Source of the DNA: JBDUDR01 sp040002845
Lineage (GTDB): Bacteria > Actinomycetota > Actinomycetes > Propionibacteriales > Nocardioidaceae
Length of the DNA: 13,549 nucleotides
Direction of reading: 5' to 3'
Assembly: GCA_040002845.1 (NCBI GenBank)
Contig: JBDUDR010000071.1
Coordinates: 1-13,549 of the forward strand
Shown here: one piece after another, positions 6,708-13,525 of the stretch
Layout: each line of letters begins with the position of its first letter
Numbering within the stretch: position 1 is the first letter of the stretch
Made by a program: the position numbers and the translations under genes
The notes under the pieces: generated by a model
What the model saw: only the letters and a program-made list of their open reading frames with translations
Databases searched by the model: none
What the model was told of the DNA's origin: nothing

Positions 6708-8354
6708 TCAGTCCCGCATCGGGATGGCCACGTCGCGCTCACGGGCCACCGACGCCGCCGCGTCGTAACCCGCATCGACATGCCTGATCACACCCATGCC
6801 GGGATCGTTGGTCAGCACCCGCTCCGCCTTGCGACCGGCAAGCTCACTGCCATCGACGACACAGACCTGACCAGCGTGGATTGATCGCCCGATGCCGACT
6901 CCGCCGCCGTGATGGATGGACACCCACGTCGCTCCGGATGCCACGTTTACCATCGCGTTCAGCAGTGGCCAGTCCGCGATCGCGTCCGAGCCGTCCAGCA
7001 TCGCCTCGGTCTCGCGGTACGGCGACGCGACCGAGCCACAGTCGAGATGGTCACGTCCGATCGCCAGTGGTGCGGACACCGCACCAGACGCCACCAGGTC
7101 GTTGAACCGGACGCCGGCGAGATGCCGTTCGCCGTACCCCAGCCAGCAGATCCGCGCCGGCAGCCCTTGGAAGTGGACCTTCTCGCGAGCCTTGGAGATC
7201 CATCGACTCAGCGGCTCGTTCTCGGGGAACAGGTCGAGCACCGCCTCATCGGTCACCTCGATGTCCTTCGGGTCACCGGACAGGGCAGCCCACCTGAACG
7301 GTCCCTTGCCTTCGCAGAACAGCGGACGGATGTACGCCGGCACGAAACCCGGATAGTCGAAAGCACGCCCGAACCCGCCCAGCTTCGCCTCGGCGCGCAG
7401 CGAGTTGCCATAGTCGAACACCTCGGCCCCGCCGTCCATGAAACCCACCATCGCCTCGACGTGCCGGGCCATCGACTCGCGGGCTCGCTCGGTGAAGCCG
7501 TCCGGGTCCTTTGCCCGCTCGGCGGCCCAGTCCTCGAACTCCACGCCCACCGGCAGATACATCAGCGGATCATGAGCCGATGTCTGGTCGGTGACGATGT
7601 CGACGGGGGCACCCGTCGCCAGCAGTTGCGGGACCATCTGCGCGGCATTCCCGAGCACGCCGATCGACAGCGGTCGCCGGGCGTCTCGCGCCTCGACAGC
7701 AAGAGCCACCGCGTGGTCCAAGGAGTCCGCTTGCAGGTCGAGGTACGCATGATCGATCCGCCGGGTGATGCGCGACTGGTCTACCTCGATGCAGATGCAC
7801 ACTCCCTCGTTCATGGTCACGGCCAGCGGCTGTGCGCCGCCCATCCCGCCGAGCCCGGCCGTGACCGTGATGGTTCCGGCGAGCGAGCCGTCGTACTTCT
7901 TCGCGGCGATCGCGGCGAACGTCTCGTAGGTCCCCTGCAAGATGCCCTGGGTGCCGATGTAGATCCACGACCCAGCGGTCATCTGGCCATACATCGTGAG
8001 GCCCATCGCTTCCAGCCGCCGAAACTCCTTCCAGGTGGCCCAGTCGCCGACCAGGTTCGAGTTGGCGATCAGCACGCGAGGCGCCCACTCGTGGGTACGC
8101 ATGACGCCGACCGGCCGGCCCGACTGGACGAGCAGGGTCTCGTCCTCGCGAAGGTCGGTCAGCGTACGCACGATGGCGTCGAAGGAAGGCCAGTCGCGCG
8201 CGGCCTTCCCGGTGCCGCCGTACACGACCAGCTCCTCGGGATGTTCCGCCACCTCCGGATCGAGGTTGTTCTGCAGCATCCGTAGTGGCGCCTCGGTCTG
8301 CCAGCTGCGGGCGGTCAAGGTAGTGCCTCGCGCGGCTCGAATGACACGGCTCAT
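6708..8354 (-). CDS. hutU: Urocanate hydratase (urocanase)
   Basis: Cytosolic enzyme that adds water to urocanate to give 4-imidazolone-5-propionate, using tightly bound NAD+ as electrophile. The 548-aa protein is full length. It shows MTAGSWIYIGTQGI (125-138), the NAD-binding TAGLGGMGGAQPLAVTMNEG (165-184), VTDQTSAHDP near 254-263, and the urocanase signature FQGLPARICWLGYGER, whose C403 corresponds to the active-site cysteine (C410 in the Pseudomonas enzyme). DHLDCGSVASPYRETEAM follows. GAGGGAG on the minus strand (8362-8368) lies 7 nt before the ATG. It is 25 nt downstream of hutH and 9 nt upstream of the amidase gene, so all three are probably on one transcript. Confidence 0.97.
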   Translation of the reverse strand: MSRVIRAARGTTLTARSWQTEAPLRMLQNNLDPEVAEHPEELVVYGGTGKAARDWPSFDAIVRTLTDLREDETLLVQSGRPVGVMRTHEWAPRVLIANSNLVGDWATWKEFRRLEAMGLTMYGQMTAGSWIYIGTQGILQGTYETFAAIAAKKYDGSLAGTITVTAGLGGMGGAQPLAVTMNEGVCICIEVDQSRITRRIDHAYLDLQADSLDHAVALAVEARDARRPLSIGVLGNAAQMVPQLLATGAPVDIVTDQTSAHDPLMYLPVGVEFEDWAAERAKDPDGFTERARESMARHVEAMVGFMDGGAEVFDYGNSLRAEAKLGGFGRAFDYPGFVPAYIRPLFCEGKGPFRWAALSGDPKDIEVTDEAVLDLFPENEPLSRWISKAREKVHFQGLPARICWLGYGERHLAGVRFNDLVASGAVSAPLAIGRDHLDCGSVASPYRETEAMLDGSDAIADWPLLNAMVNVASGATWVSIHHGGGVGIGRSIHAGQVCVVDGSELAGRKAERVLTNDPGMGVIRHVDAGYDAAASVARERDVAIPMRD

Positions 8355-8379
8355 CTCATGTCTCCCTCAGGCTGATAGG

Positions 8380-9921
8380 TCATGCCAGCGGCCCGATTGC
8401 CGACTCCGCAGCAGCCACCACGGCCCCGGACCCGACGAGCTCGACGGCGGAGGCGATCTCGGGAGCCAGGAATCGATCCGGTCCGGGTCCAGGCACCCGC
8501 TCCCGCAGGGCTGCGAGCACCGCGGCGCTGGCCGGAGCGGGCAACAACGGACTACGCAGCTCCAGGCCCCGTGCGGCGGTCAGCAACTCGACAGCCAGCA
8601 CCCGGGTCAACCCGTCCACGCTGCGCCGCAGCTTCCGCGCCGCCGACCAGCCCATCGACACGTGGTCCTCCTGCATGGCGCTTGACGGGATCGAGTCGAC
8701 ACTCGCCGGCGCTGCGAGCCGCTTGAGCTCGGACACGATCGCCGCCTGCGCGTACTGCGCGATCATGTGCCCCGAGTCCACGCCAGGGTCGTCGGCCAGG
8801 AAGGGCGGCAGGCCGCCGCTGCGTGCCCTGTCCAGGAAGCGATCGGTGCGCCGCTCGCTGATGCTCGCCACGTCCGCGGCCGCAATGGCGAGAAAGTCCA
8901 GGACATACCCGACCGGAGCGCCGTGGAAGTTGCCGTTGGACTCGACCCGGCCGTCGGGCAGCACCACGGGGTTGTCGATCGCGGCCTGCAGCTCACGACC
9001 GGCGACCACGCTTGCGTGCTCGACCGTGTCGCGCGCCGCGCCGTGCACCTGAGGCGAACAACGCAACGAGTACGCGTCCTGCACCCGGTTGCAGTCCGGC
9101 CCGCGGTGGGACGCAACGACTCCGGAGTCGGCCAGGATCCGTCGAAGGTTGGCCGCCGAGCTCGCCTGGCCGGGGTGCGGGCGCAGCGCCTGCAGGTCCG
9201 CAGCGAACACCCGGTCGGTGGCAAGCAGCGCCTCGACGCTCATCGCGGCAACCACATCGGCAGTACGCAGCAGGCTGTTCAGATCGGTGATCGCCAGCAC
9301 GAGCATGCCGAGCATGCCGTCGGTCCCGTTGATCAGCGCGAGTCCCTCCTTGGCCGCCAGCTCGATCGGAGCGACGCCGATCTCCGCCAGCACCTCAGCA
9401 GCCGGTCGCAGGTCCCCGCCCTGGTCGCGCACGTCACCCTCGCCCATCAGCACCAGCGCACAGTGCGCGAGAGGAGCCAGGTCACCGGAGCAGCCGAGGC
9501 TGCCGTACTCGCCGATGACCGGCGTTACCCCTCGGGTCAGCAGTGCCGCGATCATCTCGGGGATCTCCAGCCGCACTCCGGTCCGGCCGGTCGCCAACGT
9601 CGACAGCCGCAGCAACATGGTCGCCCGAACAACCTCCCGCTCCACCTCGGGACCGGTGGTCGCCGCGTGCGAACGGATCAGGCTGCGTTGCAGCTGCGCG
9701 CGCATCTCGGGCGGTATGTGGCGAGTCGCCAACGCGCCGAACCCGGTGGATACGCCATACGTCGGGGTGCTCGCGGCCGCCAGCTTCTCCACCACTGCGC
9801 GGGAGGTCTCGATGGCCGCGAGCGACTCATCGCTGAGGACGACCCCGGCTCCGTCTCTGGCGACGGCGATCACGTCGGCAAATGAAACCGGACCCACGCC
9901 AACGGTGATCGCACTTGTCAT
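8380..9921 (-). CDS. hutH: Histidine ammonia-lyase
   Basis: First enzyme of the pathway, removing ammonia from L-histidine to give urocanate through a 4-methylidene-imidazol-5-one (MIO) cofactor formed from an internal tripeptide. With the start chosen at 9921 (MTSAITVGVGPVSFADV) the protein is 513 aa, the normal length. An in-frame GTG at 9987 would add 22 unlike residues and abut the previous stop, so it is rejected. Visible sites are TYGVSTGFG (Y55), RSHAATTG (H85), the MIO loop GSLGCSGDLAPLAH (C144-S145-G146), LINGTDGML, the QDAYSLRCSPQVHG tyrosine region and SSAMQEDHVSMG with its glutamate. The MIO triad is Cys-Ser-Gly rather than the common Ala-Ser-Gly, which is an accepted variant of this family. 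It lies 66 nt downstream of the saccharopine-dehydrogenase-like gene; the pre-start bases give only a weak ribosome-binding site. Confidence 0.96.
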   Translation of the reverse strand: MTSAITVGVGPVSFADVIAVARDGAGVVLSDESLAAIETSRAVVEKLAAASTPTYGVSTGFGALATRHIPPEMRAQLQRSLIRSHAATTGPEVEREVVRATMLLRLSTLATGRTGVRLEIPEMIAALLTRGVTPVIGEYGSLGCSGDLAPLAHCALVLMGEGDVRDQGGDLRPAAEVLAEIGVAPIELAAKEGLALINGTDGMLGMLVLAITDLNSLLRTADVVAAMSVEALLATDRVFAADLQALRPHPGQASSAANLRRILADSGVVASHRGPDCNRVQDAYSLRCSPQVHGAARDTVEHASVVAGRELQAAIDNPVVLPDGRVESNGNFHGAPVGYVLDFLAIAAADVASISERRTDRFLDRARSGGLPPFLADDPGVDSGHMIAQYAQAAIVSELKRLAAPASVDSIPSSAMQEDHVSMGWSAARKLRRSVDGLTRVLAVELLTAARGLELRSPLLPAPASAAVLAALRERVPGPGPDRFLAPEIASAVELVGSGAVVAAAESAIGPLA

Positions 9922-9987
9922 GCCCCTATTCCAGCACCAATCAGGCCGCTCCGCCTTGCCTCGACCCATGAGTACGGGAGAGCGCAC

Positions 9988-11166
9988 TCAACCAGGCTCG
10001 CCGACATTCACCAGCCGGAACGTCAGGTGGGCACGCTCGAGCCGAGCAAGCAGCGCATCACCCATCGCCTGCACAGTCGTCACCTGACCGCTGCAGGCCG
10101 GCAGGTCGTCGAACGCCAGGCAGAGCGCGGACTCACCCAGCATCTTGGCCGTCTCGTCGTACCCGGGGTCTGCGCCGGCAACCTCCGTGAGGACTCGAAG
10201 GCCCTCCCCTGCAGCGGCGAAGCGCACCCGGAACCAGGACTTCGCGCGGCGGTCGGCCGCCGGGCCCTCACCAGCTGACCGCAGCCGAAGCAGGGCGTCC
10301 CGCGCCGGTGGGATCTGTGACAGCGCAAACAACCCGGTGGCGCCGGCCACCGTACCCGCGACCAGGTGCGGGCCCCCGACGACTGCGTAGTGGCCGTACG
10401 CGAAATCCGGTCCATACCGGTCCAGAGCCCGGGCCGACCGCCTGACCACGACCGGGTCGATGGTCGGGAGCGGCAGCGCCCACCGAGCCGACTCCGGCTC
10501 CCGCTTGATGCGAGCTGGCAGCGCCCGTACGCGCCGCCCGGTCGGCCGTGACTCGGAAGCCCGCCGCCGGCCGGCAACGGCTCTGGACTGGCGCGCACGT
10601 CCGAACGCCCGCACGGCGGAGTGGTAGGTCCCCGCCGAGAATCCAGCGTTCACGCGTACGAACCCCTCCACCGTCAGCGGCACACCTTCCGGCAGATGAC
10701 GCAGGGTGAACCACACGCCCAGGTCGTGGGGCACGGAGTCGAAGCCACAGCAGTGCACCAGCCGTGCTCCGCTGCGCACCGCCTCGTCGTGATGGGCGAG
10801 CCACATGCGGTCGACGAACTCCGGTTCGCCGGTGATGTCCAGGTAGTCGGTGCCGGTGGCCGCGCAGGCGGCTACCACCGCCTCTCCGTACTCCGTGAAC
10901 GGCCCCACCGTCGACGCGAGCACCCGGGTCGACTCAGCGGCCGCGCGTACGGACGCGTTGTCAGTCACGTCGACGTGCAGGGCACCAACCTGCTGGGACC
11001 CGCCGGACAGGGCGGTCAACCGCTCGGCCAGGGCGCTGACTCGGGTGATCTCTCGACCGGCGACCGCCCACCGCAACCCCGGAGGCGCGTTCCTGGCCAG
11101 ATACTCGGCGGTCAGGCCGCCGGTGAAGCCGGTTGCGCCGAGCAGCACGATGTCATGGCTGTCCAC
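9988..11166 (-). CDS. Saccharopine dehydrogenase-like NAD(P)-binding oxidoreductase (trans-acting enoyl reductase type)
   Basis: A 392-aa protein with an N-terminal Rossmann fold: DIVLLGATGFTGGLTAEYLA (5-24) with the GATGFTG nucleotide loop at 10-16, WAVAGRE, then STVGPFTEYGEAVVAACAATG and YLDITGEPEF, and the HCCGFDSVPHDLG segment. This arrangement is typical of the saccharopine dehydrogenase-like family that includes mycobacterial trans-acting enoyl reductases; lysine metabolism is not implied. The reading frame stays open far upstream into the glgC region, but homology begins at the GTG at 11164-11166. No Shine-Dalgarno precedes it, and TACCCT (11173-11178, minus strand) would place transcription start on or next to the GTG, so a leaderless message is plausible. 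It is divergent from the GlgC-family gene (54 nt) and upstream of hutH in the same direction; a functional tie to hutH is unproven. Confidence 0.85.
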   Translation of the reverse strand: MDSHDIVLLGATGFTGGLTAEYLARNAPPGLRWAVAGREITRVSALAERLTALSGGSQQVGALHVDVTDNASVRAAAESTRVLASTVGPFTEYGEAVVAACAATGTDYLDITGEPEFVDRMWLAHHDEAVRSGARLVHCCGFDSVPHDLGVWFTLRHLPEGVPLTVEGFVRVNAGFSAGTYHSAVRAFGRARQSRAVAGRRRASESRPTGRRVRALPARIKREPESARWALPLPTIDPVVVRRSARALDRYGPDFAYGHYAVVGGPHLVAGTVAGATGLFALSQIPPARDALLRLRSAGEGPAADRRAKSWFRVRFAAAGEGLRVLTEVAGADPGYDETAKMLGESALCLAFDDLPACSGQVTTVQAMGDALLARLERAHLTFRLVNVGEPG

Positions 11167-11172
11167 ACGCTT

Positions 11173-11178
11173 AGGGTA
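11173..11178 (-). promoter_or_regulatory. Possible -10 element for a leaderless saccharopine-dehydrogenase-like gene
   Basis: Read on the minus strand this is TACCCT, matching the TANNNT pattern of actinobacterial -10 boxes, with AAGCG next and the GTG start 6 nt beyond the box. That is the spacing seen when the first transcribed base is the start codon. No good -35 hexamer is seen, so this is tentative. Confidence 0.3.
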
Positions 11179-11209
11179 GGCGAGCGGTGACTCGGCGCCG
11201 CCACACCAA

Positions 11210-11216
11210 AGGAGGA
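11210..11216 (+). promoter_or_regulatory. Strong Shine-Dalgarno of the GlgC-family gene
   Basis: AGGAGGA lies 4 nt before the ATG at 11221 and is the strongest ribosome-binding site in the window. It settles the start of this gene within the 54-nt divergent spacer. Confidence 0.75.
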
Positions 11217-11220
11217 CGAG

Positions 11221-12456
11221 ATGGCACGCGATCGGGTGGTGGCAGTGGTGCTGGCAGGTGGTCAGGGCAGCCGGATGGATGTGCTCACCCGCGAACGCGC
11301 CAAGCCGGCAATGCCGTTCGGCGGGGTCTACCAGCTGGTGGACTTTCCGCTTTCCAACCTGCACCACAGCCGGATAGAGGACGTCTGGCTCTCGGTCCAG
11401 TACCAGTCGAATTCCATCGCCGATCAGGTGGCGAACGGTCGGCCCTGGGACCTCGACCGTACGCGTGGTGGTCTCCGGTTGCTGCCGCCTCAGCAGGGAG
11501 TCGGAGCCGTCGAGGATGGTCTGGCGACCGGCAACGCCGATGTTCTGTTCAGGCAGCGCGACATCATCTGGGAAGCCGACCCGGATCTGCTGGTGGTGCT
11601 CAGCGCCGATCACGTGTACCGCTTCGACCTCAACGATGCGATCGACACGCACCGCGCCAAGGGTGCCGACTGCACGGTGGTCACGAGCGTCGTACCACGG
11701 GAGCAGGCAGGCAACCACGCGACCGTCACAGCAAACCGGCTGCACCGGGTCACCGCGTTCGACCACAAGCCTGCGCGACCCCGAACAGGTGTGGTGGCCA
11801 CCGAGATCTTCGTCTACCGCCCGTCAGCACTCATCGACACCCTCGAGCAGCTGCACCGGGAGCTCGACGGCAAGACCGAGGACGAGGCCGACGACGGCTC
11901 GGGGCTCGGTGATTTCGGCCACCACTTGCTGCCACGGATGGTCGAGCAGGGATCTGTGTACGAGCACCGCATGCCCGGCTACTGGAAGGACGTCGGCCGT
12001 CCGGAGTCGTACTTCGCGGCCCATCGGGACCTGCTCATGGGCGAGGTGGGACTGCTCGACGAGCCTGGCTGGCCGATCCTGACCCGGGACCTGCAACGTG
12101 CGCCTACCCGCATCCGGCACGGAGCCCGGGTTGCGGAAAGCATGATCTCGCCGGGTTGCCGGATCGAGGGCACGGTGCGACGCAGCGTCCTCGGACCAGG
12201 CGTCGTAGTCGAGCCGCACGCCGTCGTGAGCGACAGCATCGTGCTGGCCGACAGCAAGGTCGGCTCGAACGCGCGAGTGATGTGGTCGATCATCGACAGC
12301 TGCGTCCGGATCGAGGCCGGTGCGCGCCTGGGTGGGCGACCGGCTGGCGACCTTCCCACCGACGACGAGCTGACCCTGGTCGGCAGGGACGCGACCATCG
12401 GGCAGGCTGTCACGCTCGGCAAGGGTGCGCGTCTTGAGCCAGGCACGGTCGCTTGA
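11221..12456 (+). CDS. glgC: GlgC-family glucose-1-phosphate adenylyltransferase, divergent paralogue
   Basis: A 411-aa sugar nucleotidyltransferase of the ADP-glucose pyrophosphorylase family, which makes ADP-glucose for glycogen from glucose-1-phosphate and ATP. The N-terminal domain has the nucleotide loop VVLAGGQGSRM (9-19), RAKPAMPFGGVYQLVDFPLSN (26-46), VQYQSNSI, GNADVLFRQRDII, LSADHVYRFD with the catalytic-type D130, and the sugar-phosphate lysine K183 in DHKP. DFGHHLLP and YWKDVGRPESYFAAHRDLL follow. The C-terminal third is a left-handed beta-helix with hexapeptide-like repeats (about 300-411). It departs from standard GlgC at several points: VATEIFVY replaces the usual SMGxYxF and the glycine/tryptophan loop after residue 70 is different. 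It may be a paralogue with another sugar, nucleotide or regulation. No other glycogen gene lies in the window. Confidence 0.85.
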   Translation: MARDRVVAVVLAGGQGSRMDVLTRERAKPAMPFGGVYQLVDFPLSNLHHSRIEDVWLSVQYQSNSIADQVANGRPWDLDRTRGGLRLLPPQQGVGAVEDGLATGNADVLFRQRDIIWEADPDLLVVLSADHVYRFDLNDAIDTHRAKGADCTVVTSVVPREQAGNHATVTANRLHRVTAFDHKPARPRTGVVATEIFVYRPSALIDTLEQLHRELDGKTEDEADDGSGLGDFGHHLLPRMVEQGSVYEHRMPGYWKDVGRPESYFAAHRDLLMGEVGLLDEPGWPILTRDLQRAPTRIRHGARVAESMISPGCRIEGTVRRSVLGPGVVVEPHAVVSDSIVLADSKVGSNARVMWSIIDSCVRIEAGARLGGRPAGDLPTDDELTLVGRDATIGQAVTLGKGARLEPGTVA

Positions 12457-12457
12457 C
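12442..12457 (+). repeat. First copy of a 16-nt direct repeat, at the 3' end of glgC
   Basis: GGCACGGTCGCTTGAC spans the last codons and stop of the GlgC-family gene. A copy with one mismatch lies at 12920-12935, just after the discoidin pseudogene. Confidence 0.6.
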
Positions 12458-12595
12458 CACGTCACCCACTCGGCCACCTGGTTGAACCCGTTACGAGAAC
12501 GAAGCATTCGCTGGCGTAAGGCTCACAGTGCAGGGCCAAAGGCCATAGTCTCGGCCTGGCCGCTGCGAGGAGCGGGGGGATTCCCGGGAGGATGC

Positions 12596-12915
12596 GTGAA
12601 CAAGCGATCGAAGCGGGGGGCCGTTGCCATGCTCGCGACGACTGCGTTGGCGATGGCAGGTGGGGTCGGAGCGACACGTCTCCCGATGGCAGCACCTGGA
12701 CCGCGTCGGCCGCGGGCACGTTCGACGCGTCCAACCGGGCCAAGTACAACGAGGTCACTCCGACTGCGGGAATGACGGGTGTCAACTTCGTGAGGTTCCA
12801 GATTCTGGGCAACCAGACTCCGGACTTCCTGACCAACTGCCCGGATGGCAACTTCAGCGGCTGCTCGTTCGCTGACCTGACCGAGCTGGAGGTGTTCGGG
12901 CAACCCTCTCTCTAA
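12596..12915 (+). pseudogene. Remnant of a secreted protein: signal peptide joined out of frame to a C-terminal discoidin (F5/8 type C)-like domain
   Basis: GGGAGG (12586-12591) precedes a GTG at 12596 that opens MNKRSKRGAVAMLATTALAM and then AGGVGAT: a basic N-terminus, hydrophobic core and small-residue cleavage region typical of a Sec signal peptide. From about 12670 a different frame reads SPDGSTWTASAAGTFDASN and continues with NEVTPTAGMTGVNFVRFQIL, NCPDGNFSGC and ADLTELEVFG, ending at TAA 12913-12915. That is the second half of a discoidin/F5/8C carbohydrate-binding domain. The middle of the protein is missing and the two parts are one frame apart, so an internal deletion around 12660-12675 is inferred. 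A frame open from 12592 covers the domain but lacks a signal peptide. The parent was probably a secreted hydrolase or adhesin; its catalytic part is gone. Confidence 0.65.
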
Positions 12916-12919
12916 CCCT

Positions 12920-12935
12920 GGCACCGTCGCTTGAC
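12920..12935 (+). repeat. Second copy of the 16-nt direct repeat, after the discoidin remnant
   Basis: GGCACCGTCGCTTGAC matches 15 of 16 bases of the glgC 3' end at 12442-12457. The two copies bracket the discoidin remnant, 478 bp apart. Confidence 0.6.
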
Positions 12936-12950
12936 GGTTGACAGCACAGC

Positions 12951-12993
12951 TGGTCCCGGTCCGGTCGCGTTCAATCGCACCGGACCGGGGCCG
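12951..12993. terminator. Long GC-rich inverted repeat, candidate terminator
   Basis: CCCGGTCCGGT (12955-12965) pairs perfectly with ACCGGACCGGG (12979-12989). Pairing extends outward to 12951 and 12993 with two G-U pairs, and inward through GCG/CGC around a TTCAAT loop with one bulged C. No T-tract follows. It lies 36 nt past the stop of the discoidin remnant, so it may be the terminator left from that gene. Confidence 0.6.
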
Positions 12994-13015
12994 TTGCGGG
13001 AGCCGGTACTGAGTC

Positions 13016-13080
13016 GTTCCTCATGTTGCGGCTTGCGAGAGGTTCCTCCTGTTGCGGCTCGCGACGTTCCTTCTGTAACG
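13016..13080. repeat. Degenerate tandem repeat, two close copies plus a partial third
   Basis: Units at 13016-13038 and 13042-13064 are 23 nt long and match at 21 positions; both open with GTTCCTC and share TGTTGCGGCT. A third, decayed copy begins GTTCCTTCTGTAACG at 13066. Spacing between unit starts is 26 then 24 nt. Confidence 0.7.
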
Positions 13081-13091
13081 TCCGCACAGGA

Positions 13092-13107
13092 GTGCGCTAT
13101 TGCGCAC
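13092..13107. repeat. Short perfect hairpin
   Basis: GTGCGC and GCGCAC flank the tetraloop TATT. It follows the degenerate tandem repeats by about 10 nt. It could be an operator-like palindrome or a structural relic; no function is assigned. Confidence 0.5.
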
Positions 13108-13289
13108 GGGTGCACGGACGCAAGATGCCTGGCGTCAAGTCAGCGCGCATGCCCTGTCATTCACCAGGACCCGAACTCGCCAGACCTTCGACTTAAGTGT
13201 TCCGGCGCCAACGTCGACTTCATACGCCCGTGGCTGCGACCGCCGACGATCTGGATCCGGTTCGGCGAGTCCGCCCTGCATCGACAAGT

Positions 13290-13325
13290 TGAATTGCTGC
13301 TTCAGCTGCTCGATCGAGCAATTCA
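13290..13325. repeat. Inverted repeat in an AT-richer patch
   Basis: TGAATTGCT (13290-13298) and AGCAATTCA (13317-13325) are perfect inverted copies separated by 18 nt that include CAGCTG and CGATCG palindromes. The patch is more AT-rich than its surroundings. It resembles a protein-binding site or a relic of an inserted element more than a terminator. Confidence 0.45.
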
Positions 13326-13510
13326 CAGCCTGTCGATGTCGCCCACTCGCGAGATACCGCTTGGGTCCGCCACACCGTGCGCGACAGTGCTCACTCATGC
13401 GGACGTCAGCGAGCAGCGCGGTCCACGGCACACCTCGGATCCGATGCCAGCTGACCAGAACACCGAGTGGCGCCGGCGTGGCACTAGGGTCACATGAGGA
13501 TTAGCCAGCA

Positions 13511-13517
13511 AGAGGAG
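13511..13517 (+). promoter_or_regulatory. Ribosome-binding site of the right-edge gene
   Basis: AGAGGAG lies 8 nt before the ATG at 13526 and supports a real start there. Confidence 0.6.
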
Positions 13518-13525
13518 CGCCTCAC

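Larger units (their letters stand above)
12916..13525. other. About 610 bp without a recognisable gene, rich in inverted and direct repeats
   Basis: Open frames exist on both strands, but none shows a recognisable domain, a good start site or typical high-GC codon use. Cys, Ser and Arg runs in the translations look like noise. The segment holds a long GC hairpin (12951-12993), degenerate tandem copies (13016-13080), a short perfect hairpin (13092-13107) and an AT-richer inverted repeat (13290-13325). TAGGGT at 13485-13490 is a possible -10 box for the gene starting at 13526, without a clear -35. No tRNA or transposase fragment was recognised. Confidence 0.5.

Noticed and set aside
6909..8285. 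Long open frame on the plus strand opposite hutU (458 codons)
   Set aside because: It is the mirror of a certain urocanase gene in high-GC DNA; its translation is rich in Arg, His and Gln with no domain.
8767..9885. Long open frame on the plus strand opposite hutH
   Set aside because: Antisense shadow of hutH with low-complexity Arg/Gln/His composition and no recognisable motif.
9922..9987. Upstream extension of hutH to a GTG next to the previous stop
   Set aside because: The added 22 residues are unlike HutH amino ends, and the ATG at 9921 gives the usual length.
11167..11766. Upstream extension of the saccharopine-dehydrogenase-like frame
   Set aside because: The extra residues overlap the GlgC-family gene on the other strand and match nothing; the Rossmann fold begins right after the GTG at 11166.
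13016..13080. CRISPR array
   Set aside because: Only two good units, almost no spacer between them, unequal spacing and no cas genes.
13135..13431. 98-codon minus-strand open frame in the same spacer
   Set aside because: No recognisable domain and no supporting ribosome-binding site; kept as unsupported rather than annotated.
12931..13497. 188-codon plus-strand open frame in the right-hand spacer
   Set aside because: It runs through hairpins and tandem repeats, is rich in Cys, Ser and Arg, and shows no domain.
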